A stretch of DNA of 64,000 nt from Chondrilla cf. caribensis. Taxonomy: Eukaryota > Porifera > Demospongiae > Chondrillida > Chondrillidae. Location: NCBI GenBank assembly GCA_964020155.1, contig OZ026557.1, positions 1,845,001-1,909,000 on the forward strand, read 5' to 3'. Below are positions 50,048 to 63,150 of the stretch, in pieces. The position numbers and the translations under genes are program-made. The notes under the pieces were generated by a model that saw only the letters and a program-made list of their open reading frames with translations, ran no database searches and was not told the DNA's origin. The stretch's first letter is position 1. Every line of letters begins with the position of its first letter.

Positions 50048-50507
50048 ACCTCGCTGAATCAGATGTTAAATATTGCTGGAGTATTGATGATGCAATGAAA
50101 ATTTGATGTTAGAGTAGGGGCTACAGGATTAATGCTCATGATAAAAATTTCTCCTTATAAACAGATTTCCATTATAATGACTAGACTGTATCAAGTACTG
50201 TACAGCGTATTGTATGTCTCAATCATAATAAATGGACATTATTGTATAATATTCGAATTCCCCAATGCATGTAATGTATAATAATATATGTGCATCACAT
50301 GCTACTATAGATGTCTACAAGGATAATGTAATTCTGTTTCACATTGCCAGTTATATTGTATTTAATTTTGATAGTATTCTATTGTCCTGCCTACTCAGTC
50401 GCTTGGGAATTGAAACCTTACAATGATATTGCAAATTGCTTTGGTGAAGCCAACATATGTTTCTGTGACTGTACAGTGGTACTCTGTTCACAGGTTGCTC
50501 TGTAGAG

Positions 50508-53500
50508 ATGGCTCACTGCTTCCTGCTGGCACTGTTCTTTGTAATCCAGTCTCAGGAGGTTTCAGGCCTCACTGTTGAGGAATTCATTCCCTTTGGAGAG
50601 AGCAATGGAGACACTGTCTTCTTTTCCAATGACGACAACACCACTAGTATCACAGTACCTCTAAAGTTTCCATTCTTCAACAACCTCTACAGCACTATTA
50701 ATGTGAGAGTTTGCTAGCCTTGATCAAATAACCTTATGTGTCTAAAGGCTTATTTGTTTATGCTAATAGGGTATTGTGCCATGGGTTACATCGTCCCAAG
50801 TGGTTCTTAGCCATTGGTATCATCTTTTCACTATGACAATAAGTAACTGGCTTGTTGTACATGCTGCGTTTGCTGCACATTATTGGGCTGGTAAGGCTCG
50901 TCAAATCTTCAAAATCGTTTTCTTCCAGGGAGGAGTCTAACCGCAAGGCAGGCGGTCGTAGTGCAGAGGTTAGGTCGATTCGTAGCTGAAGCTATGCAAC
51001 AGGGCGGTTAGCCATATTTGCCAAGTACACTGCAAATGCTTCTAATATGACTTGAACAACACATGCGCCTTATACACCCTGGAAGTAGAGTGAATTATTC
51101 GCATTCAACCTTGTTTAGCACACTAATTCCTCCCTGGAAGGGGTGGATGTGAACGAATGATTGTCGGGTTTTTAGAATTTATATTTATTCAGTTATGTTG
51201 TGCCTTGTATAATCTGCCAAATGTACATGTAGTGCATGCCAAGGTGATAATTCATTCTTAACAGAAAATTGTTATGTCACGGGTGTTTAGCATAATATTA
51301 TATTGCACACTTGTAGTCAAAAAGTGTGCAATTGACGATATACAGGCACACCTTTTACAACTGTACAACAATAATTACTATGACACACTGACTCACAATT
51401 AGCATAATTATAATATACTATGAATGCCAACTTGGCTATTATGTCCCTTGTTTATTTGGTGATCATACTATGTAAAATTGTAAAATATATATGCAATCAC
51501 AATAATATTTATAATCCTTATGCCAGATCAACAACAATGGTCTCCTGTCTTATGAGTCTGTGGTTCGAGACTATACTCCGAAAGACTTCCCGGTGAAAGC
51601 TCCTGAAAAACAAGGAGTTGGAGCAGCTTTTGTAGCTCCGTTTTGGGCTGATATCGATACCAGGGCAGGTCCTGGTAGAGTATACTTCAGAAGTACAGAT
51701 AACCAGACAGTCCTGGACATGATCAAGAAGATTACCGGCAAAATATTGCTACAGAGACAATCATGTCTATTGGCAAATAAATTTTCTCCGAAATGGGCTC
51801 TTGTTGCTACCTGGTTTGATGTGGGTTATTACAAGTTGAAATATGACAAGGTATGAATTGAATTGTGTGTATGGTTAACCTCCACTGAAATTGCATGACA
51901 TTGTATTCTCACACATTCAGCTTTAAATAGGAAAGTTTACTATGCATTATAAGAATAAGTAGTTATTGTAACTGGTGTTATACTAGAAGTATGCAAAAAC
52001 ACATGGTCATCCCCCCATTTATGAGTAATTTGAAATATTTATTGTTTTTTTTTCCAGCTGAACACCTTCCAGGTGGTGGTGACTACTGACGGACTGTTCT
52101 CTTTTGCCATATTCAACTATGCCAAGATAGAATGGGTCACTGGTGATGCTAGTCAGGGAAGTGATGGGTTTGGAGGTACCCCAGCCATGGTGGGTGTCAA
52201 TGTTGGTGATGGAGTGAGGTCCATCAAATATGAGCACTCTCTCACTGATGAAGTGGTTCAAGTTGCCAGTGACAGTAACACTGATGTATTGGGACAATGG
52301 GTGCATCGGCTTGACGATGATGTGTCTCGGATCGATGATGATGTGTCCAACAGCACTGGGTCTGGGTCTTCCGATAATAAATGTGATACAGGTGATCATT
52401 ATTGATCTATAAACCCATTGATTTTGGACATATGTTGTCAGATATTGATCTATGTCTGTTGCATATATCCATGTTTGGTTAAATTCTGTATGATATGTTT
52501 TATTTTCAAACATTTTAATTTGAATCTGAGGCTGTAAGCTATCCATCCAGTCATTATTATGCATGTTTGCCAAATTTTGTCACTTCATTCCATGCATTCT
52601 GTAGGTGAGCTCTGCCTGTCCCCCTCACACGGCACTCCACACAGTGGAGGACTACTCTTGGTTAATGGACCACATCAGCAACATCTCCTCAATAATCGGA
52701 ATAACATTAGAATGGAATTTGAAGGCAATTATGAGGTTTTGTACACAAAGTGCAGCTACAAGGAGGGAAGTACAGTAGTTTACTGTCCTGTTCCACTGTT
52801 CGGACCAAACAGTATTGGAATCAAAAATGTAACCTTGCTGCTTGGTGGCTGTAGCACAGGATACACAGGACAGTATAAAGTTGGTGAGTGTAGTTTGCAA
52901 TATGTGTGTTTGTTCTGTGAGAAATCGAGCCCCAAAAAATTTGTGGTCAGCTATAGTTTGTACTTGTTGTTATTGAATTTAATATCTGATATTATATGAG
53001 CTCAACATTGTTGGAATGCAATACAATGTATACGTAAGGAGTCAGAAGTGAATTTCCTCCAGTCTCATACACATGGGGTGCCCACTTTGTTTGATAATGT
53101 ATATTACTGGAATCAATATTCATATAAATTGATATAATATTATTCTTATCACAATGTATAATGTGATAATCAAAATGAATAAATATGATATTCTCATATT
53201 TCTTGTAGGGGAGCCTACCATCTTCATAGATGGTTCACTTCAAGTGTTTGACAGGGACTGCATGGAACCATTCAATAGGCCAGTACTTAGAACTGCAGAT
53301 GCGGTGTGCATCAAATGGAATCCTGTGAAGAATTTTGTTACTAATGAAATCTCTGGTATTGGTGATGTGGAAGTAGGGATTTTTGCACACTTTACGGGAT
53401 CCAAAGTTTCCTATATAGAGGCTGAACCTGGCAGTACATCTGCCAGTGGGTGGAGAACAATTGACTTGAATTCAAATTTCCTTACCAATGAATTCTACAC

Positions 53501-55599
53501 CACTAGTGATGGAGAAGCTGTAATTTATTCTGAGTTCACACCTACAGGCCCTGATGATATCAGCAATCCTCCACCCTCATTGTTATTTATACGAGTCTCA
53601 GCAGTTGTCAATGAAATAGAGGTGTTTGCTAGTACACCTCTGATTTCATATATTCCAGCTGGTTTTTTTGGGCAACGAGTAGGCAGCCATCCTTGTGACA
53701 ACATCAAGGACTCTGCTGTATTCAATACTCCACCCCCATGTCCACAAAATGCCAACCAAGCTTTCTTTGACTCGAAATTTGAGGTTGATCCCGGATGTGT
53801 GGAGGGATCTAAAGCACACTTCAATTGCTATACAAACCCTGCAGCAACAAAATGCTTCAAAATTGTGCAAAGCTTAAGGTACAGTCATTACGATGCTGTG
53901 TCTTGTAGCATCATACAAGATATCATGAGTGATTTACCTATTAATACTCTTTAGACCTGGTACTAAGGTGTATATTGGTCAGTGTTGCTATGGTGCTAAT
54001 GGTGCTCTGGTGATCAGCAGACCTGGAGCTGGACTTCCCAGGAGGCCACAACCAGGAGACACCTATCTGGACTACTTCCAAAGGGATCTCTGGCCTTTCC
54101 TTGTCTGCTGTACCAACCCTAATACGCCGGATCAAAAATGCATTGATTATTTAAAGGAGCTTCCCACATCATCGTCAAATAATTATACACAACCAAAAGT
54201 TGGTGAGAAATACTTCTTTGAGTTATATAAACTTGTTTAATATGGCCGTTATTGGTTATGGCCATGAGAATCTTATTTACAGTGGGAAGGCCTCAAACTA
54301 CCTTTCAATGCACCCACAAAAACATAGGATAGTATAAGAACCAATGTGTGTGGGAAGCCACTGACATTCAAACTACTTCCTAAAGCTTCCATATTACTGA
54401 CTGAGTACAGTTTCTCTTTTATTGTCCCATGCATTATTCAGATTACATACATATATGAATTGAATATATGGTATTGGTGAACAAACATAATTCCAACTTA
54501 ATATTAAAATAATTTTACGGAGTCACTACATTTCATAATATTGATAATTATGATTTTCCTCTTAGTTTGTGTTTCGTTAAAATTATATGTATGCTGTGAA
54601 TTGTGACAACAATGCTGAAAGTTTTTTTGCATGTTTTAGGTTTCTTGTTTGAACACTCCTCAAGAAAGAATGAGCTTTCTGAAACATTCTTGACCCTGAG
54701 AGACAACAGGTTCTCTGCTCCACTGAACCTCACCTCGGACTCATCAAATAATCTGAATCGCACCACATACCTGTGCTACCGAGTTTTCGTCATCCCGTAC
54801 ACTGTAGTAAACCTGTTCTCCAGCTCGGACATGGCAATCAACGCTCACTACATGCTCAATGGTGGACATTACTACGTTTCATCCATCAGTATTGTGATAG
54901 GTGAAGCTAATGCACAGTGTACCACCATTACTGTCGACAGCAACCAATGTCAAATTAAAATCAACGGTAAACACGTCACATCTCCATCTCACACTGTGGG
55001 ACAGTATGAAATACAGGTGGCATCAACAGGGGATTCCCCGTCTAATGGTTCACTGATGGCCAATCTGTTCTCTGTTCAAAGTAGGATAATTGCAAAGGTG
55101 ACATGTGGGAGAAACCCAAGGGGCTTTCCAGCTACAAATACTCTCAGTCTATCCCTTCCAATTTCTCTTCAGCACCTCAGTTTCCATGGATTACTAGGTA
55201 TGTACTTATAAGTAGATTGTATAATTAAGATATTATGTGCATGCAACAGTAAATTTTTGATATGCATATTTAATTTCTTCAGGTCAGTTATGGAATGTTC
55301 CTGCTACAGTGACTCATCCTGACTGTGAGGATTTTGCTCTCTTCTCTCACTTGCCTCTCTACAAGGTTGTGCTTCCTACCAATGCCACTGAGGATGATGG
55401 GTCTTCACAAGGTAACTCCAACCGAACCATTCCCGTCATCCTGTACTCCAAGTCCTGGGACACTGCTGGATCCGGTCCATGTCTGTACACCAGCTACGAG
55501 GGACCAAGTGTTATAGCTGGTACCGCCTCGGACTATATCGTGGGTAATCTGTCATCTACCCGATACCAGTACTCCAGGTTCACCATCAGATGTATGTGA
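50508..55599 (+). CDS. gene D2: secreted NIDO-AMOP protein, near-copy of D1
   Basis: Eight exons: 50508-50702, 51527-51850, 52058-52391, 52605-52883, 53209-53878, 53955-54202, 54640-55197, 55283-55599 (974 aa). Same signal peptide, NIDO, Cys module, AMOP and C-terminal region as D1. Differences: the linker after NIDO contains a short internal duplication (HRLDDDVSRIDDDVSN); exon 5 uses a donor 6 bases further on (CTTAAG|GTACAG), adding two residues; introns 1 and 4 differ in length because of independent insertions. The last exon again ends RCM-stop at a donor-like AGAT|GTATGT. There is no membrane anchor. Expression would start from the conserved upstream module, which here contains the TTAA element. 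Confidence 0.9.
50922..51140. mobile_element. 219-bp MITE-like insertion in D2 intron 1
   Basis: Bounded by an exact 13-base inverted repeat, CTTCCAGGGAGGA / TCCTCCCTGGAAG, within the stretch that makes D2 intron 1 about 460 bases longer than D1 intron 1. No open frame. Confidence 0.55.
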
Positions 55600-55950
55600 A
55601 CACTTAGAGTTAGTGGTAGGTCCAGAATGGTTTATACTTGATTTGTAGGCGTTTGGGTGTGTGCTGAACTATCCATGCCAGGATACGTAAAAACGATTTT
55701 CTATTACTTAGTGTTCTTTCTTATTGTACTGTTATGTTTTCAATAATGCTTCATGATTTAAGATTACCTCGGACATTTCCATTTTGTTATACCATGCATA
55801 CTTGCTTGATTAACCTATAATAATGCTATAGATCCAATGACATGAACATCACATAGGCGGTAGCCATTTTCTTCTATAAGCTAGATTGCGATATCCGCTA
55901 CCAACGCGCTTCCCGATGTCAACGAAATCAATGGTACGGTTGAAAGTGAA

Positions 55951-56205
55951 GTCGACTAATCGGCGTAGAATCACATGCAGACTAAACATATCGGATTTCA
56001 CAGCGTCGATATATTACTTTACTTAATTCCTCTGAACAACCAAGAACCTTATTTTAATCAGTGCCGCGTCGACCAGGTAATTTCAATTCTCCAAACATAC
56101 GCAAGTCCTGTCTCTGAATAAGGTCTATCATTGTAGCGCGCGCCCCAGTTGTACCATCGTCCTTGTAGAGGTTTTCACGAATATTTCATCGTTTCGACTT
56201 TACCG
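55951..56205 (+). promoter_or_regulatory. presumed D3 promoter and non-coding first exon
   Basis: GTCGACTAATCGGCG at 55951-55965 and donor TTTACCG|GTGAGTTTTG at 56206, the uninterrupted version of the module upstream of D2. The D3 acceptor is TTCTTTGTATAG, just before its ATG. Confidence 0.5.
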
Positions 56206-56554
56206 GTGAGTTTTGTTTTTATTACTGTATAACGTGGAGATTAATTATAAAGGTAGAGTAAAACATCGATTATCGGCCACCACCTATATTAGGATACGTT
56301 ATTTTTTGTTGTTATTTCTTCTAAACTAGGGAACTTACTCCCGATAAATTACTAGGTAGTGTAGATTATGATGGTCCAGGATGTTTTGAGAACAATTTCA
56401 ACGACTATAATTATACTGACCAATCCCCACCGGCTAAATGCCTCAGAATCAATATCACGTACATATTATAATAATAATATTATAATATTATATAATTATG
56501 AATAATCATAGATGATTCAGGACAAAGATACTATCATGTCTACAGTAAAATTTA

Positions 56555-56960
56555 AGTACATACTAGTTGAGATGAGTCTCTGATCACGATGATGAATAGA
56601 TTATATTCACACACATGCACAAACAATGACAGAATATGACACGCTCATGCATGTAAAGTCTATGTACATACTTGCACAGTAGGATTGGCTAGAATTAATC
56701 AAGTCAGATATAGAATTCCTCCTATCCAACTTGATTATAGTATTGCACTAAATGTTGAGTACTTAGTTGGGATGAGTCTCTGATCACACTGATGAATATA
56801 GATTATATTATACTGTACACACATGCACAAACAATAATGAATATGACAGCCTCATGTATGTAAAGTCTATGTTCATACTTGTGCAGCAGGATTGGCTTAG
56901 CCTATAATTAATCAAGTTGGATAGGATTCTTCTATCCAACTTCATTATAGTTTGAATAGC
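56555..56960. repeat. ~200-bp tandem duplication in spacer
   Basis: GATGAGTCTCTGATCAC.. through ..GGATTGGCT..ATTAATCAAGT occurs twice in a row here and once in the D1-D2 spacer (about 49700-49870). Confidence 0.7.
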
Positions 56961-57238
56961 CTTAAATCTTACTATTAATCAGAGCTGATTGTTATGTACA
57001 TCTTTATTTTGACCACAACTTGGACCACTTAGTAAGCTGTGTCTATCCCACCATGCAGGTTTCTGATCGAAGCCATATAATAATAATAATAATAACACCA
57101 CTGATGCTCAATACTGCTGGAGTATTGATAATGCAGTGAAATTTGATGTTAGAGTAAAATAAAATTAATGGTTAATAATATTGAATAAAACTCAGATCTG
57201 ATACTTCCTATAGTTCATTCTTTGTATAGATTACTATA

Positions 57239-60200
57239 ATGGAGATACTGAGCTCCTTTCTTTTCTTCATCCAATTTGGTGGTGCTGTTGGTCTTCATGT
57301 GGACGACTTCATCCCTTTTGGAGAACACAGTGGGGATACTATATTCTTTAGCAGTGATGACAATACCACCAGTATCACAGTGCCTCTACGATTTCCGTTT
57401 TTCAACCGATATTACAGCACCATTCATGTGAGTGTGTTTATGGTTTCTGAATGCCAATGAACAGTAGGGAATAAGATACTTTGGCTCACCGAAAGGATCA
57501 TGCGATCATTACCATTGCAGTCTTGAACTTATGGTGCTCCTATTTGAAATTAATTGTCAGAAACATAATCCATATTTGATTTGAGTATACAAATCTACCT
57601 TACTGTTTAAGCCACCTACCTCTCTCTTCCCACCCTGAGTTTCAACCTGGTGTACTGTTCCACTTGCATCCCAATTCCCAATGATCCATTTACTCTATTT
57701 TCACTCAATACCTTTTCACAATTTAATAGATCAACAACAACGGTCTCCTGTCATTCGAGTCTGCTGTTTCAGACTACACTCCCCTGGACTTCCCTGTAGA
57801 ACCAGAAGACGGAGTTACAGCAGCATTTATAGCTCCGTTTTGGGCTGATGTTGATACCAGAGGAGGTCCTGGTAAAGTGTACTTCAGAAGTACAGATGAA
57901 CAGACAGTCCTGGACATGATCAAGAGGATTATTAGCAAAGTACCCTCACCCAGAGGATCATGTCCACTGGCTAGCCAAATCACTCTGAAATGGGCCCTCA
58001 TAGTAACCTGGTTTGATGTTGGCTATTATGAATTGAACTATGATAAGGTAACTGGCCTTAGCTAATGGCAATGTGCATGCTTACTACTAATGTACCAAGT
58101 ACTCTGAGATTGAAAATGTACACTGTCATAAGTATTCAACCAAAACGTTAGTTCATGGACTAATTATCCTCTGGTGTATTTTGTTCCAGTTATAGAGTAA
58201 CCACTAGGCCTTATGAAAAGTATTATGACCAGCTGCAGACCGTATTCACATAAAGTCGTCTTGAAGTTGATTTCTTTCATGATAAACCCTGTGAATTATA
58301 TTACATGAACAATAGTGCATTTACAGATGAAATTATGTTAGTTATATAATGTAATTTTTGGCAATGTACTAAATGAGCACTGTATATCAATTAATGACTC
58401 ATTCTATTATCCAGCTGAACACCTTCCAGGTGGTGGTGACTACTGATGGACTGTTCTCCTTTGCCATATTCAACTATGCCAAGATAGAATGGGTCACTGG
58501 TGATGCTAGTCAGGGAATTGATGGGTTTGGAGGTACCCCAGCCATGGTGGGTGTCAACGTTGGTGATGGAGTGAGGTCCATCAAATATGAGCACTCTCTC
58601 ACTGATAAAGTGGTTCGAGTTATCAATGCTACTAACGTTGGTGTACCAGGACAACTGGTGTATCGGATTGACGACGAGATGTCCAGCAGTGGATCTGGTG
58701 ACAAATGTGACACAGGTAATCTCATTGTGGTATAATATTGACACTACATTATCTATATTAAGAATCACCTCTGATCTTAGCATAATTGTGTAAATGTGAT
58801 TGTTTGTTTCTCTCAAGGAATGGTTCTTAACCATGTTTGCTGATTCAGTAAATTTTACTGATTTATGCTGCAGGTATACTTTGTCTTTCGCCTTCACATG
58901 GCACTCTGCACAGTGCAGGGCTACTCAGTGTTACTGGACCACCTCAGGTTCACTTAACACACAATCGTGATAAGATTAAAGTGGTATTTGAAGGACAGGA
59001 TAAGGTTTTATACACAAAGTGTAGCTACCAAACTGAAGAGGGGGTAGTTTACTGCCCTACTCCACTGTTCAGTCCAAACGCTGCTGGAATTGTGAATGTA
59101 ACCCTGTTGATTGATAACTGTACCACAGGGTATTCTGGACAGTATACTGTAGGACCAGGTAAGTACAGCATCATGGGACAATTTGATTGGGATATTGTGT
59201 GTTTAGCCAATTAAGGTTTGACTAGGGGTTAATATTGTCAATGAGTAAGTGGGAAATTACATTGGCAACCAACAACAAGCCACAGGACTTTTTTGATTAG
59301 TGATGCTTGCATCCATGATTATTGCCACGGTGACCAATATCCATTCAAATCAACAACCTACTCAAGCAGTGGAATCATAATTATTATAATAATATTATGG
59401 TTATCCTAGTTTTGTTTGATGAGTCATAACATCTGAATATGGTTCATACTGCTTTGTATTGCTGATGGAGAATGATAATCACATGACAGCAAAAGGATGT
59501 GAGTCTCACTAACCACTAAACCTTTGTGGCTTGTGGTTGTTGGTCACTATGATTAATTCTCCACTTATACTTAATATGTTGTATGTAGCTGTATGGTAAG
59601 TATAATAATTATGATCATTTTATCCAGCTCATGTATATTTTGTTTTTTGTAATATTTCATTGAATGCTGTAGATTTCCAGTTTGATAGCTCTTCGATATC
59701 TGAAGGACGTCCTGAAACATTCTTGACCCTGAGAGACAACAGGTTCACTGCTCCACTGAACCTCACCTCGGACTCATCAAATAATCTGAATCGCACTACA
59801 TACCTGTGCTACCAACTGTACGTGATTCCTCATGCTGCAGTCAACCTGTTCTCCAGCCCAAGCATGACCATAAATGCTCAGTATAGGTTCGGTGCAGGAC
59901 ACTACTATATGTCCTCTATCAGTATCGTGGTTGGAGGAACTGATGTAGAGTGTACCACCATAACAGCCAACACTAGCCAGTGTGAAATTGAAGTCAATGG
60001 AAAACGTATTCTATCTGCATCTTACCAACTGGGGCAGTATAATATTCAGATTACAGCCACCAAAGGTGTCTCAGCAAATGGTACATTGACAATCACCTCC
60101 TCTGTAGATGATCGGATAATAGTACGGGTAGCGTGTGGGCGGGACCAGAAGCATTTTTCAAATGCAAACGCCCTCAGTTTGTCCCTTCCAATTTCTCTTC

Positions 60201-60728
60201 TTCATCTCAACTTCCATGGACTATTAGGTATGTACATGAGTGAACTGAGCATCAGCAGTGTGGTATTTCTTTATATTATAATATTATAATTATAATATAA
60301 GGGAGAAAACAGTATACATTCTATATTATGTACATTTCTATGCTATATGTATGGATGCATAGTTGCTGGTTATTGACATAATATGCCCAAATGTCTTTCT
60401 TTTCCTATAAGGCCAATTTTGGAATGTTCCTGCTACAGTGACTCATCCTGACTGTGAGGATTTTGCCCTCTTCTCTCACTTGCCTCTCTACAAGGTTGTG
60501 CTCCCTACCAATGCCACTGAGGATGATGGGTCTTCACAAGGTAACTCCAACCGAACCATTCCTGTCATCCTGTACTCCAAGTCCTGGGACACTGCTGGAT
60601 CCGGTCCATGTCTGTACACCAGCTACGAGGGACCAAGTGTTATAGCTGGTACCGCCTCAGACTATATCGTGGGTAATCTGTCATCTACCCGATACCAGTA
60701 CTCCAGGTTCACCATCAGATGTGCATGA
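57239..60728 (+). CDS. gene D3: secreted NIDO protein lacking the AMOP exons
   Basis: Six exons: 57239-57427, 57730-58047, 58415-58715, 58874-59158, 59673-60227, 60412-60728 (654 aa). A signal peptide (MEILSSFLFFIQFGGAVG) and a full NIDO domain (DDFIPFGEHSGDTIFFSSDD, NTFQVVVTTDGLFSFAIFNY) are followed by the Cys module (LCLSPSHGTLHSAGLL). It then goes directly to the region equivalent to D1 exons 7-8. The counterparts of D1 exons 5 and 6 (AMOP and the region before it) are absent. The ~500-bp intron between 59158 and 59673 shows no trace of them. Both borders are phase 1, so the frame is kept. The last exon is nearly identical to that of D2 and ends RCA-stop at AGAT|GTGCAT. Confidence 0.9.
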
Positions 60729-60748
60729 GTGACTGGAAATTTGACAAC

Positions 60749-60868
<120 letters not shown>

Positions 60869-61570
60869 TGGACCTAGACTAGAAAACTTTGTATAACACA
60901 TACACTTGATGTGCGTGCCATTTTCAATTTGACATGTAATTATGAGGATTGGGAGTATGTAATACAATATTCGATTTCCATGAATGAATACATGCATGAT
61001 TTGAATGGTCATCGTATTTATTTGCCAATATATATTATGTTTATTTTAGTATCACATACTTGGTATAACATAATATAGATTTAACCATAATATTATGCTA
61101 TATAGGACTATGTGAATGTAAATGTGCACTCAATTTCATCCACAAACTGGTATGCATGTGACTTAACTGTATCACTCTCCAAACACACTGCCGTGGCAAC
61201 AAGAGTGTTATCAAATGTACACATGCTGCATAACCGATGGTCTGTACATTGTGACTCACAGCTAACCACAGTGCATATTTAATGAGGATGAATTTGAACA
61301 TGACTGTAGCTATCATGGATGTATTTTTGGTGAATATTTTTACATCAATGCTCATGATAAATATTATTGTTATTGGTCATTCGACAGTGATGTCAAACCT
61401 ATAGAATGTATTACAGTTCTCTTTGCCTCAATCACAATCACACTACATACTTGCAAAGAGTGTAACTTAAGAAATAGATGGTGGCCATTTTCAGTTAACG
61501 CATGCAAGATTGCGCAATCAAGCAAACGCGCTCCCCCGCCAACAAACGAGATGTGCACGCAAAGGGAGGA

Positions 61571-61830
61571 GTCAACTAATCGGTGCAATACTGTACGAAT
61601 ACCAGATACGCTCGCTCGTCACTGCCTCGGAACAATCAAGAAGTTCAATCAGTTACTAGCGCCAGGTGATCCCATTTTCCCACTTTAACACATGTACGTG
61701 TACTGAATTGACCCAATTGATATCAGTCATCTGCGTCGTCCCATCACTTCAGAGCCTTTTTGTCATCCATTTTCCGTGGAGAGATCGACTTTCTCAAGTA
61801 TTTACCGTAATCCATTTGCACGATATATTG
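61571..61830 (+). promoter_or_regulatory. presumed D4 promoter and non-coding first exon
   Basis: GTCAACTAATCGG at 61571-61583 and donor ATATTG|GTGAGTTTAT at 61831, 247 bases apart. This is the diverged third copy of the module before D2 and D3. The acceptor ATTACGTCTAG lies shortly before the D4 ATG. Confidence 0.45.
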
Positions 61831-62210
61831 GTGAGTTTATCGTAAGGCGGTGAGAGCTGTTTTGTACCACGTTAAGTATCTGTCCACCAAAGCCAGGTTA
61901 ATATGCTAACCGTGTACATAAACCCACTTCTGAATCAGGTATAAGAAGCTAATATTAAGAATAATTCAATTCAATTTAAATGGGTATAACCTATGAGTAG
62001 GTGAATCGAGACACGTGAATCAACCATGCCAACAGTAAGTTCCACACTCAATATCTAGAGGAGATTCTCTCAGTTGATTGTTATTCCTGGCAACTCTTCA
62101 GATGATAGAGATGACCAAATCATTGTAAGACACTAAACATGCTTCATATAACTTACTATGTTACAGTAGTACATTATGTATGTATGTATGTATGCAATAG
62201 TATGTATGTA

Positions 62211-62384
62211 CAGTGAATTTTTGTTAATCCACCGTCGCTTTATCCGCCAAACCTTTTAATCTGCCACAATTTCCCAGTACCATTATAATGTACATGTACC
62301 AATGAATATCCATTTAATCCTCCAAACTTGTTAATCCACCATGTTCTTTATAATGAATTGTGACGGATTAACAAGAATTCACTG
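62211..62384. mobile_element. 174-bp TA-flanked MITE (pogo/Tigger-like)
   Basis: Terminal inverted repeats CAGTGAATTTTTGTTAATCC and, in reverse complement at the right end, CAGTGAATTCTTGTTAATCC (19 of 20), flanked by TA on both sides (62209-62210 and 62385-62386). CAGTG ends with a TA target and a GTTAATCC run are characteristic of mariner/pogo derivatives. No coding sequence. Confidence 0.8.
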
Positions 62385-63150
62385 TATATCCGTATGTACA
62401 TATATATGTATGTATTGATAGATGAGATATTGGGTCTGAATGTGTGGGCTCACTGTATTTGTCATTCTGAAAATAGTCCTCAAACTCCTCGCCTATGGTG
62501 TTAATATGATGATTTGTACATACATTTGTATTTGTTCTAATATTACTCAATGTGTTCGCTGTTGAATCTAAATGAGATGATGACTGTGCACAAATTACTG
62601 AATTTGCGGTGTATTGCCATCAGTAGGACAAACCGTCAGTGGATTAAAAATTTGAATGGGAAACTTGCTATATACCTGCACATAGAATTGCATAATTAAT
62701 CCCTCAGTGTGTATTATGTCAACAATTACGTATATCAAATGTTAGTCATACTAGAATTATATATATGATACTCGCTATTGTACACCAAACACTTACAGAT
62801 TGTGATGAAAGTGTATGACTGTACTACATGTGTGTTGTACAGTAGCAGTAACAATAACTTTGACATAATGGCAACATTTCAAGCCCTTATATACCATTAA
62901 TATGTATATTGATACAACTTGTTATTATAACAGTCCGCATGTTATCACAGTGGGCACTGAGAAGTGGTCTATACCGACATTATTTCCATACCGGTCAGTT
63001 GATTTGTGATCAAACTCAATTTCATAGTTAAAATATTCTTCTCACGTGCTCTCCAATGTGTGTGGTATGCTGGTACTGATCCCATTGTATAATAAAGGCT
63101 TGCTTTCATGTTCTTATTACGTCTAGGGGTGGAAATCTGGATTGACTGAG

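Larger units (their letters stand above)
48118..50507. other. duplicated D1-D2 spacer
   Basis: Non-coding. It matches the D2-D3 spacer (55600-57238) along most of its length, apart from a 649-bp insertion and internal changes. Holds the presumed D2 promoter and 5' exon (48469-49378), a (TAA)n run and the D2 5' intron. Confidence 0.7.
55600..57238. other. duplicated D2-D3 spacer
   Basis: Copy of the D1-D2 spacer without the TTAA element. Non-coding. Contains the D3 promoter module and an internal ~200-bp tandem duplication (about 56555-56960). Confidence 0.7.

Noticed and set aside
50950..51000. tRNA or tRNA-derived SINE (GTAGTGCAGAGG, GGTCGATTC)
   Set aside because: The A-box-like and B-box-like words are only a few bases apart and no cloverleaf forms. 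The stretch is better explained as the interior of the 219-bp inverted-repeat element.
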